Under the pieces are notes generated by a model that worked only from the letters and a program-made list of their open reading frames with translations, did not search any database and had not been told where the DNA came from. A stretch of DNA of 64,000 nt from Hypomesus transpacificus (Eukaryota; Chordata; Actinopteri; Osmeriformes; Osmeridae), in contig NC_061080.1 of the NCBI RefSeq assembly GCF_021917145.1, positions 5,438,693 through 5,502,692 on the forward strand. The letters run 5' to 3'. The translations under genes and the position numbers were made by a program. Below are positions 53,450 through 64,000 of this stretch, in pieces; the first letter of the stretch is position 1; every line of letters begins with the position of its first letter.

Positions 53450-53506
53450 CTGTGAAAAGAATACTGTGCCAACTTACCTTAAGTTGGCACAGTATTCTTT
53501 TCACAG
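53450..53506. repeat. Perfect 27-bp inverted repeat with 3-nt loop
   Basis: Arms 53450-53476 and 53480-53506 are exact complements (start CTGTGAAAAGAATACTGTGC), with the loop CCT between. No mismatches, so it is recent or maintained. Confidence 0.95.
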
Positions 53507-55142
53507 GCTAGTATTCCTAACACAAGCCTGTTCAATCAACAGGGATGCACTTTACATTCTTTTAATAGCAGTTTGATTTTGTAACCATCTACAGATCTCT
53601 GTACCAGGGAGTAATGCTACTACAGTCAATTAGAAAACAGAAGCAATGGAAATAATGGTGTGTCCAAAGGGAAGGTTAATTTACTTAATGAAAAGACCTA
53701 CTGAACAATGAGTGACTGCCTCGACAGGATGTAACAGACATTTGGCATGCCTTTATTATTGAACATGACATGGTGTAGGTAGAGAACAAGATTAAGTCCA
53801 GAAAATATAACAAGGCCTCGGACTAAATGAAATGGAGCTTTGACCATAATTATGTGCAACAGACAGGATGGATGTGATGTCTCTGTTTAAAGGGAAGAGC
53901 AGTGGAGGAAGGGATTGTCTCAATGAATAAATTATCACATTTTGAATGAAGCAAACAACCAAATGGGTAGGGATCTACTTGACAAAACTGTTATGCTTTC
54001 TTTCTTTTGTCATGAACAATGGCCATACAGTGGGCAAGAGTTTGATCATATTCTCATTAACAGTACTCTTTGCAAATGTTTTTGTATCAAAATACCACTT
54101 TTAATAGTATCCGTTATATAGCATAAATGCAATAGTTACCCTAATATTTACATGATTATATACTTCAATTTGAGTATCTCCTTATTCAAGTTTCTCCTCA
54201 GAAGATGTGAAAATATGTGATAGCAACATGACTAACTGATACCCCTTTTAACAAATGTATGAACAATTTTCAGCAGTAAGTGTGTATACATGTTCACAAA
54301 CATGTTTAAGGGAGGCGTGGCATGTGTTGTGAAATCAAGGTTTTAACTTGTGTGTTTCTTCAGTCTCACGCATGGAGAGGTACTTCTTTGTGAGAAAGAA
54401 CAAGACACCCACTGGAGCAAAAAAGAAAGTCGGCCACAGATCTAAACATTACATTTTGAATGCAGAGATCCAATGAAAATGCATCTTCGCATTTTCTGTC
54501 CGTGTATTCACCTCTCAACCACCACTCTCCCCCCCCCCGCCCAGTCCTTACCAGAGGATCATGAGAAGTCACCTCTGCAGTCAGAGGGCATGGGAACAGT
54601 GGAAAATCACCAAGGCGGCAGTGCAGGGGTGAGGGGGGAAGATGGAGGTGGCGGGATGTAGGGTGGTGGACCACTTACGCTGACATTACTCCTCCAGGGC
54701 CCCGTGCCATCACAAAGGTACCCGCCGACCGAGCCCTTTATCTCCCACGTGGCAGTGGCGACAGGGAGCTGCCAGATAGCTGGCCCCTGCCTCCGCAACG
54801 TGGAGACAGTCTCCAATGTAGAGCCTTGTATGGCTATAGCTCACGCTAAGGAGGACGATAAGCAGCAAAGCCAGCTATGCGGGCCATGTTTAGAGACACT
54901 CGGGGGGGAACAGTGTCCCGAGACAATGTCTGTTTCTGTTAAATTTAGAGAGGTTATCGCACCCTGTTCTCCCTGCTGAGCAGTGTCTCTTCTCTCACAG
55001 CTCCGTTGGGACTTCAGAGGTGAGTACAAGGCATGTTGCAAGCTTTGTCAGCACTCTTTCATTTACTAACATAACTTTTTTCCTTGAGATGTTTGTTCAA
55101 GGTTCTGCACACGGGAGATTTTGGCTGTTGATGTGTGTGAAA

Positions 55143-55251
<109 letters not shown>

Positions 55252-57125
55252 GAAGATGATTTGGTCTTTCACTGCACAAAAATGTTTCAAGCTGTGGCTG
55301 TCTTTAAAAGGATTCGATTTGTTAGGTTAGCCTTGATAAAGGCTATGGTTGAGAGATTAACTATGTGAACTACGCCTATGTGAATGTGCTGAGAGATGGA
55401 CACTTGCCATCATAGAACAGATTCTTGACACTTTTCAGCACTTTGTTCTGAGAAATGGTTCACCTTGATGCCAGGATTATAGTCTTTGTAGAATTATCAA
55501 TTCATTTGATTGATGCTGTTGGCCACATGTAAAGATTAAAGACCATTGCAACAGTTGCCATTCTATTAAATTACTTATGATTATTAAACTATGCTAATGT
55601 TGTCATTAGTTAATTTACCCTGCCTAGCAATCAACATAACTTGTGACAAAGTTGTTTAATCTGTCTGAAACAAGGTATGCTGTAGAACTAAGAGAACAGT
55701 CCTAGATTTTATGTTTAGGTTCACCAAAAAGGCAGTGACAAACAAGTATGGATAACTTCTTGTGACTGTAGAAGGCTTTTAAGATTTGGCTACAGTATGA
55801 CACATTGGACCCACAAAATCGAGCAGAAATGCCAAAGCAGGCTGGCAAAGGGCTCACTGCCAGCAGGGAATGGTAGTCTCCGTTTCCGCTGAGAAATCTA
55901 GAGAGCAAGGTTAGTTCCAAGGTCATTTGACTCTAAAGTTAAAACGAAAAACGAAACTAGAACTTTGCTGCAATAAGTTACCCAAAGTTCTGGGTAAACA
56001 CAAAAAATGTATCTGGTGTTGCACAAGTAAGACAATAGTGGTAGTGTGTAGGACAATGATTTGAAGTATTAACAATGACACATTAGTGTTAACTAGCTAC
56101 AGGTGGATGTCGATATATCTGTACATAAATATACATATCTGTATATACAGAATATCCATGCATTAGAATATGCTTTGCCATGTGGTGATTTTGAAGGGAG
56201 TGACGGTGCATCCTAAGAGTTCAAATTAAGTGTGACCAGGTGTAGTGCATCATCTCAAGGCAGTAGCAAGCAAAAATAAAAAACATAAAAACATGGCCTG
56301 ACTCATCGAGTTCTCCTGGTCTGAGTACCTCTGTCCCTGTACCCTCTCATCTCTCTTCATAGATGTCCAAGGTGAATAATGTCCATGCGGACTACCATTA
56401 GCTCCACTGACAGGTGGAAACTGGGTTCATTTGTATGCTTTGCCAAGCCACTGGAGGCCTTATTCAGAAGGAGCTAAATTGTAACTTGCCACATCACACT
56501 AGTACAACCACTGGACCCTCACCTTTCTCTTATGTCCATGACAAAGTGTGACTGTCTATTTCAAGTCAGAGTTTCGAAATAGCCTCAATTGTTGTTTGTG
56601 TGTGCAGTCTGTGTGCAAGCGCCAGTGTTGTGCTATGCCACAGAAGAGCATAATTCAAAGGGTGACTGTTGCAGCATCATCTGACATATGATTCATATCA
56701 GTCGGCTGTTTGGTGGACTTCCACTGCGGGCCTCGAGACGAACTGGCTTAACAAGGGGAGACAACAAGCTGGGCATTGGGTAACTTGACCTGACATGGCA
56801 TTGCCTTGACTCAAGATTAGAAGCAACAGCGTACATTTCTGTAAGGAGCTATAATACATCTCTACCAAGTTTCATGGTGAGCAGTGAATACTGTCCACAT
56901 TATGCAATGAGTATCTTGTTATCTAAGTGCAACAATACGACAGTGCAAAAATACCCTTCTAAACAGAAATATTATCAGTGTTAATTGTAAGTTGGTGAAT
57001 GAGGTGAATGGCGAAAGCAGTCCGTTTTATAACAAATTGTTTCAATTAAGTAAAAAAAGTGCAACAGCAATAGGTCTATCTCACCATTTGTCATGCCCCT
57101 GGCCCTGATTCATCCGTGCGCAAGC

Positions 57126-57145
57126 GTGAGAGAGATAGAGAGATA

Positions 57146-57192
<47 letters not shown>

Positions 57193-57198
57193 AGGGAG
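57126..57198. repeat. GA microsatellite before a candidate slc8a1 leader
   Basis: (GA)n and GGGA units directly upstream of the candidate non-coding leader exon. Confidence 0.9.
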
Positions 57199-57452
57199 GG
57201 GTGATGCACGAGTCAAGCGCATCAGCAGCAGCGCGAATACCGAGAGCTGGCAACGACGACCGGGTGCGTGTGAATTGACTGGCCTCACCTCGACAAATTA
57301 TTTGGAAAGAAAAGGTATCGATGCTTTCAGGAACTTCTTTGACATCCGGGGGTTTAGTGTGAGTTAGGAAAGTTGAAAGCAGCTGCCTCAATGTTATTCA
57401 AGCCTCAGGCTATTTCAAATCTGTCTCCTTGCACAACAACGGGATTGAAAAG
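57199..57452 (+). other. slc8a1: Candidate non-coding leader exon of slc8a1
   Basis: A GC-richer stretch ending in ATTGAAAAG|GTAGGT (donor at 57453). An earlier donor, GAAAAG|GTATCG near 57315, is an alternative. NCX1 genes are known to use alternative 5' non-coding exons before the large first coding exon, and the acceptor of that exon is seen at 59068-59069. The start of the leader is a guess. Confidence 0.4.
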
Positions 57453-59112
57453 GTAGGTCATCACAAAGCAACCTTTTATTTAATTTTTTACATTTATCAG
57501 GCGCATGTTTCTTCATTTTATGTATTTGTTTTGAAGGCAATGATGGACCGATCTCATACCGTAACCAAACCTGATAGGCTATTCGTGCTTATGGTATGGG
57601 TTAATAAAGTTTTCTTATCACATATCGAATTGTTTTATTCTGAATGTGAATGGCGTGTGCTATATTTGAAACGTTTTGACGAAATTATTCATTTTCATAT
57701 TTAAGTTCAATGGATTTATGTGAAACGGCTCTGTGGATATGTAATGCATGGAAAGAGCGTAGACTCACATATGCAGACACATTCTGAAAGTACAGAGTTG
57801 TTGAAAAAAAAGACAGTGGCACATGGTAGTTTCACTGTGGAATGAGAGAAGCAATTTAACTTTGTTATACTGCCATGTTTAAACTTTTGCTGGATTTTTG
57901 TGAAACATTATGTAAGAATGATAACAAAATAATTCATAAAAATGGCATTTGAGACTACATCTCAACTTTACTCTCAATTAGTCTGACGTTTTATAGAATT
58001 TGAAAGCAGATTACTAAATGACTGCAAGTCAAGAAGGGTCGGAGGTAGAACATCAACAAATCATTACACTACTGGTGTGGAACACCAGTTGTTTCTCCTG
58101 AGTGATGTTCTAAAGAATATCAATAATGAAATTATTAAGGAGAAACAAACACAGAAGTGATCAGTACTTACAGCAAACCTCAGAAACCGGGCTTTGATGC
58201 TGGCAGGCTTAATTCTCATATAGAGATACATTGAAATGCATATTATCAGCTTTGAATTATATTATTTTATATCAGTGTGGTACATAGCATCACAGCTAGT
58301 ACCAAGGTAATGGTGATGGCTCACAGCCTTCAGGAAGTAAATGCATGCAAAATTATTTAGCCAAGTACTGAACATTTCTACTTTATTTGTACTCAGGTGT
58401 GCATACTTAAATGGGATATTTCAGATTACTGGTGAGGTTTTACTTAGTCATTGTGGTGTATTGGATGTTGATAAGCAATATTTTTTATTTTTTAAGAAAG
58501 GTGAAAGATAATGTCTACAAAATAGAAAGACTTTGTAAAAGTTTGATTATTTGGTATTCTATAATTCCAATGATTTATTATGCAATATTTGTCCATTGAT
58601 GTGAGTGGAACCATCAGTAATCATACTTATTTTTCAGGATGAGGATGAAATAATACCACATGCAAAAATCTGTATTATTTTTGTATGCATTACCGGCCTG
58701 TATCTTAGATTTCAGAAAATGTTCAGGTTCGTATATAATGCAACCTACTGCAAGTGACTGCTAGGAAAAACAATTATTTTCAGATGCACTTTAAAAGTTG
58801 TTCATTTGGTTTTCAACTATTCTGAAGCTATGTAGGGGTACAACAGCATTGGCATGGAATTCAGGCAAAACATGTTATGTATGTAGGTTACTTATTAGGG
58901 TAACTAAGAAAAAAACATTGAAACAACAATAACATACTGTATTGAAGACAGTCTATGAGAGAATCCCAAATGTTACATATTTTTCATAACAAAAACTCTC
59001 ATCATCAAGAAAATATGAATCCAATGTCTGTAACGATCTGTAAAACATACTTTTTTTCTTTTCTGATAGGGACACAGAAGAGAGGGCCTGTTAATAACAT
59101 CTTATTAGCACC

Positions 59113-60926
59113 ATGGCGCAGACTGGGACTTCTTCCATCCTATTCATTCTTCAGCTTGCTGTGTTTTTGTCAGCATTTTCATCTCAAATTCAGTATGCAC
59201 AAGCAGGGAGTCCTAAACTAAGCATGGAAAATAACTCTACAGATGATGGGAATAGTACACAATGTGGTGGAGGGACACATAAATGCACACCTGGTGTTAT
59301 CCTGGCAGTATGGAAACCAGAAAACCCAGCCTTTGCTGATCAGTTGGCAAGAGCCACTGTTTACTTTGTAGGCTTGTTTTACATGTTCCTGGGGGTTTCT
59401 ATTATTGCGGATAGATTCATGGCTTCCATTGAGGTCATTACTTCACAGGAGAGAGAGATTACCATCAAGAAACCGAACGGGGAAAAAATCACAACGACCG
59501 TGCGCATATGGAATGAGACTGTGTCCAACTTGACTCTAATGGCGCTAGGATCATCTGCCCCAGAAATCCTACTCTCTGTTGTTGAGGTATGTGGCCATGG
59601 TTTTGATGCAGGTGAACTGGGCCCTAACACAATTGTCGGAAGCGCTGCTTTCAACATGTTTGTTATCATTGGCCTCTGTGTTTCTGTCATCCCTAATGGA
59701 GAGACCAGAAAAGTGAAACATTTGAGGGTATTTTTTGTCACAGCAACATGGAGTATATTCGCTTACATCTGGCTTTATCTGATCTTGGCTGTTATCTCTC
59801 CTGGGATTGTAGAAGTGTGGGAAGGCCTTCTCACTCTGTTTTTCTTCCCGCTGTTCGTGGGGTTTGCTTATGTCGCCGACCGCAGACTTCTTTTCTACAA
59901 GTATGTGTACAAGCGCTATAGAGCTGGGAAGCAGAAAGGGATGATCATTGAAACTGAAGGAGACCCTCAGCTTCCCTCAAAGGTTGACATTGAAATGGAG
60001 GGCAAGATGCTCAATTCTCATGGAGAGGATTGCATGGATGGAGACATGGCAATGGATGAGAGAGATCTGGACAATGAGGAAGCCAGACGAGAAATGGCCA
60101 AGATCTTGAAGGAGCTGAAACAAAAACACCCGGAGAAAGAAACGGAGCAGCTCATTGAATTGGCGAATTATCAGGTGTTGACCCAACAGCAGAAAAGTCG
60201 TGCCTTTTACCGTTGCCAAGCAACCAGGATCATGACAGGGGCTGGGAATGTATTGAAGAAACATGCTGCCGACCAAGCCAGGAAAGCCATTGGTGCTCAT
60301 GAGGTTCGGTCAGAGGTTTCGGACAATGACTTCTCATCAAAGATTTTTTTTGACCCTGGTACATACCAGTGCTTAGAGAACTGTGGTACTGTAGCGCTGA
60401 ATGTGGTTCGTCGTGGTGGTGACTTGACCAATACCATTTCAGTGGAATACCGCACTGAAGATGGAACAGCCAATGCCGGATCAGACTACGAATTCACTGA
60501 GGGCACAGTGGTCTTCAAGCCCGGTGAGACGGAGAAGGAGATCCGAATAGACATCATTGACGATGACATATTTGAGGAAGACGAGCATTTCTTGGTCCAC
60601 CTCAGCAACGTAAAGGTCATTTCTGAGGGCACAAGTGTCAGACACTCAGAGGCCAATCACGTGGACACCCTGGCAGGTCTTGGCCTACCATGCACAGCCA
60701 CGGTGACCATCTTTGATGATGACCACGCCGGGATCTTTACATTCGAAGAACCGGTGATGACCATTAGCGAGAGCATTGGGATGATGGAGGTGAAGGTCAT
60801 TCGTACCTCAGGAGCTCGCGGAGTAGTTGTCGTACCCTACAAGACCATTGAGGGTTCAGCGAAAGGAGGTGGAGAGGACTTTGAGGACACCCATGGAGCA
60901 CTGGAGTTCCAGAATGACGAGATCTG
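59113..60926 (+). CDS. slc8a1: Na+/Ca2+ exchanger NCX1, large first coding exon (partial)
   Basis: Plasma-membrane 3Na+:1Ca2+ antiporter. The exon runs from an acceptor (TTTTCTGATAG, 59069) to the donor GAGATCTG|GTAAAC at 60926/60927, so the coding part is 604 codons plus 2 nt; the downstream TAA is intronic. Signal peptide at residues 1-31. The N-terminal membrane domain contains the alpha-1 repeat NLTLMALGSSAPEILLSVVE (from residue 139) and GSAAFNMF. The XIP region RRLLFYKYVYKRYRAGKQKG starts at 257. Calcium-binding domain CBD1 (about 401-537) has TEDGTANAGSDYEF and DDDIFEEDEHF; CBD2 starts near IFTFEEP. The exon ends within CBD2 at EFQNDEI, the place where the family switches to mutually exclusive exons, none of which is in the window. 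SLC8A1 fits better than SLC8A2 or A3; a or b paralogue undetermined. Confidence 0.93.
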
Positions 60927-63900
60927 GTAAACAACATTCATTCATTTTTTTCACTATGCTTGTTTGTAAGGGTGTACCTTTAAAAAAGACTAGGTGACTG
61001 CACATTGACTAATACTTGCCCTATAAAAATTCAGTAGTAAAAAAATTATAATATTGGACTTATTACAGCATATCATTCCAGTCCATATAAGTCCATATGT
61101 TGTCCAACTTTCTTGTTTTATTAATCTTTTTTAAATTTGTATATAACTTCATAATATATCCATATGCTTGAGGGGCGAAAACAAATGTAATTTTTTTGTT
61201 CCTGTCAGCCTCTCTAGTGTGCCCTCTATTTCTGCTTCCTCTTCTGTTTCATGTTCTCTCAGCTTTGCCTCTCTTGTCTTTCTTATTTTTTTCTACCATG
61301 ACATTATACAGTTGTGAGCCTGGAGAGGCATACACAGCAACGTTGTGTCACAAATGAATATTCTAATTAGTAATATGGCCTATAAAATGTATTTTATTTT
61401 AGTATCTGTATTCCACCCCACTCAATCAGTAGGATCTGTCACGATGTGCAGTGAGCATGCGAGTGTAGTCATTACCTCATTTGGCTGCTCACAGAAGGCA
61501 AGATTTGATGACTCACTGCTGCTTGGCTGTGGAGGAAACAAATGGCAACAAATTATCATTGTGATGCTAATGCTAACTATGCATTTTTAGATGTACATTA
61601 TATATATATATATATTAGGGATATCATATTTTTGAAGCAAGAGCCAGCAGCTGTAGCATAATAGATATGTAGTAAGAAAAAAATCTATTGAAAGATATGA
61701 CATGCACTCTGAGCAAAAAGGCCATTCATAAGATTCTTAGTCTTTCTTTTACCTGTGACTTTTATAATGAATCTTTTATTTTACTAGGATTCCAGTACCC
61801 ACTTTACGTAATCTTCCACTTCACATTGGAAGTACCCTAGATCACCCAGTTGTACACTCAGGTTTATATTCTTGAAATAGCAGTTGGGCCTGGACTTTTC
61901 CACAGAATGAGTGGTGGCGGGAGTCGCTGACAACAGTTTCATTCTTTGGAGAATAAACATTGCCAGCACGAACAGAACACCAGCCTCTTGAAATGGAAAA
62001 GGCCCTGCACTTGTGCTTGTTTTAAGCGGATTAATGACGAGACACTCACACATTTATACAGAGGGAAACGGATTGCTTTGAAGTGCGTTATGTGAAAGGG
62101 GCTCAGCCAGCTTTGCATGGGGAAGAAGAACCATATATAGACAGGGCACCAGTCTGTATTGGGAAGGTGGCACTTGAGTTATCATTTGGAAAATGTATAA
62201 GTCTTGGCATTGCAGTTCATAGTGGTTGGGGCACAGTAGCAGGGCGTCCCCAAACCTATTACTGTAAACACACTGCTAGTTATGCCTGCAATGTCCCCCA
62301 CTATGTTAATATGAATTGTGTTCTATAAATATCCTTCCCCTTTATGAGTGAAGAGGATTCATTTAGTTAATTACATAAATTGTTAAAGCAAAACATAAAT
62401 GCAATTGTTAACTAACAAGCAAATTAACCCTGTTGTCCTAAAGAATTGCCGGCTCCCAAATTGATGTGACGTTTTGAAGAAGTGTTACGCAGGGCTTAGC
62501 TTTTGACTGTGTCACTTGCTATTTGCAGTAAGTGACGAGAAATTAGAGCTGATAAGAAGACCTGGGGATTCTGAAGCACACACACAAGTCAGCCATCTGC
62601 TCCCTCCCCTATCCTAGCCATCAAACTTCACTGGTGCTGAATCCATACCTATTCTATGCGGCCTTACTCACTTAAACAACCAAGAACTAAGTTTAAATAT
62701 TAAATTTCCATGGCTATGAGAATATGAGTGTTACCACATTTCAATGTAACCTTCTTAATTTCTTACTGCATAAGCTGTTGCCAGTTTCAATCAACAGCAA
62801 AGGTCTCATTAGGGGCAGTTTTAGTATCAGACCATTAGGGGCTCTCAGCCCCTGATGAGAATGTGACATGGATATTCATACTATGGTGGCCCTGAAGTGC
62901 AAACCGCACCCCCTAATACGAGTACATCCCCCAAATGAAAACACTCCCCCCAAATAGGATGACTTGCTCACCTCCCCCCAATACAAAGACACGCTCTCCC
63001 AAATGGGAAACAACATTACCTTAACTCAAAAACACATTACATTGACTCAAAACGGAAAGGGTTGGTACTTTCGTCGCTGAAGGGATGCATTAACTAACAA
63101 GAAATTGATCGACAGAACAAAATGCAATAACCTGACAGAGTTACGTGCACCAGGACATTTGTTTGGCTATCGAAGCATGTAGCAAGTACTTATGCAAAAA
63201 CATAAATTGCATGTTAATGTAAAATCTATAGCCAAACAACTATCCTGGTCCACGTCATTATCCTGAAGTTGATCGTTTTGGTTGGAAGAAAAGAAGAAAC
63301 ATTTGTGTTAACAATTCAGAGAGTCAAGTAATTGCACTAGGCTACTATTTATTTTAATCAGGGACATTCCAATGAAATAATCTTATATGCTGTTAACGTC
63401 TCACAACATTAAAATAAGTATGCGCACGTTAAAAACGCAGTTGGAGGAAGCAGGACTTTTCAGAAGAAAAAACTAATCATCCACGACAGAAGTACGAAAT
63501 GATATAATGACAGGGTTACTGCATCCATTCAGCGACAAAAGTGTTGTACCAACCCTTTCCGGTTTGAGTTAATGTAATGTAGTTTTGAGTTGATGTAATG
63601 TTGTTTCCCGTTTGGGGGAGCGTGTCTTTGTATTGGGGGAAGGTGAGCAAGTCATCCTATTTGGGGGGAGTTGACTCGTATTTGTGGGGGGGGGGGGGGT
63701 TTGCACTTCAGGGCCACCGTAGTTAAACCCCCCTGCTAAATCCCTAATTATACTGGAAAACAATTAATAGATACCAAAAAAATATTAATACAATTATTTA
63801 ACAATAAATGAAAAATAAATAAACATTGTTTTGACATTGGCTCAACTCACCCCAAAACCCAACCCAGCTTACCCTAAGGAACAGTCCCTCAATCTCAACC

Positions 63901-64000
63901 CTTCTCTCCCCTTTTTGCTTAAAACATCTCTCTGGATCGTGCCTTATACTTCTCTGGGAGAATGCCTGAATGTACTCCTGGAAATGTTTAATGTAGGCAA
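60927..64000 (+). other. slc8a1: slc8a1 intron (start)
   Basis: It runs to the window edge. It holds a short (TA)n near 61598-61613 and a long inverted-repeat element (62881-63722). I found no mutually exclusive exon A or B and no other exon. Confidence 0.6.
62881..63722. mobile_element. Element with long inverted repeats (about 200-bp arms)
   Basis: The left arm (62881-63092; CTATGGTGGCCCTGAAGTGC) and right arm (63520-63722; ending GCACTTCAGGGCCACCGTAG) are inverse copies, including CCAAATAGGATGACTTGCTC and AACGGAAAGGGTTGGTAC. A second, inner pair (ACCAGGACATTTGTTTGGCT near 63152, inverse near 63235) makes the whole an imperfect palindrome. A run of about 15 G lies in the right arm. No coding frame. 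Confidence 0.75.

Noticed and set aside
53450..53506. MicroRNA gene
   Set aside because: The stem is perfect with a 3-nt loop and only 27 bp; no mature-like arm with flanking structure.
60927..60932. Stop codon directly after EFQNDEIW in the slc8a1 frame
   Set aside because: It lies in the GT donor of the intron; the protein continues in exons beyond the window.

Overview
This is a vertebrate nuclear window, almost certainly from a teleost fish. It holds widely spaced multi-exon genes with GT-AG introns. It also holds tRNA-headed SINEs with fish-type LINE-like tails, L2-like, L1-like and Ty3/gypsy fragments, and many hAT-like non-autonomous DNA transposons. I called genes by translating exons and checking that every splice junction keeps phase; identities come from remembered family sequences, not searches.

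Five protein-coding genes are supported. From left to right: the 5' coding part of a tau-tubulin kinase 1 gene (ttbk1, minus, runs off the left edge); a complete two-pore channel gene best matching TPC3 (tpcn3, minus, 19 coding exons, 777 codons); a single-coding-exon GPI-GalNAc transferase (pgap4/tmem246, minus); a complete four-exon MARVEL gene (mal, plus); and the large first coding exon of a Na+/Ca2+ exchanger (slc8a1, plus, runs off the right edge). pgap4 and mal are head to head about 3.7 kb apart. About 28 kb of gene-free DNA separates mal from slc8a1.

The gene-free DNA falls into zones. The tpcn3 intron at 13749-17803 holds a SINE-like repeat, a hAT element with an 8-bp target duplication, another transposon nested inside it, and an L2 3' end. 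The 35-50 kb zone is a transposon graveyard: hAT-like elements, a MITE family in three partial or complete copies, tandem duplications, a 3.9-kb segment bounded by about 50-bp inverted repeats, L1, gypsy and LINE pieces, a foldback repeat and a probable solo LTR. The 50.5-59 kb zone upstream of slc8a1 is mostly unique, with two GA microsatellites, a perfect 27-bp hairpin and possible non-coding leader exons.

The genes do not form a pathway. Two encode cation transport proteins (TPC3, NCX1); the others are a brain-type casein-kinase-like kinase, a Golgi GPI-anchor glycosyltransferase and a raft-associated tetraspan protein. The most striking single feature is a minor-spliceosome (U12-type) AT-AC intron in tpcn3, recognised by its donor, branch site and AC acceptor, which restores the family-conserved pore sequence. 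I found no sign of a novel multi-gene system.
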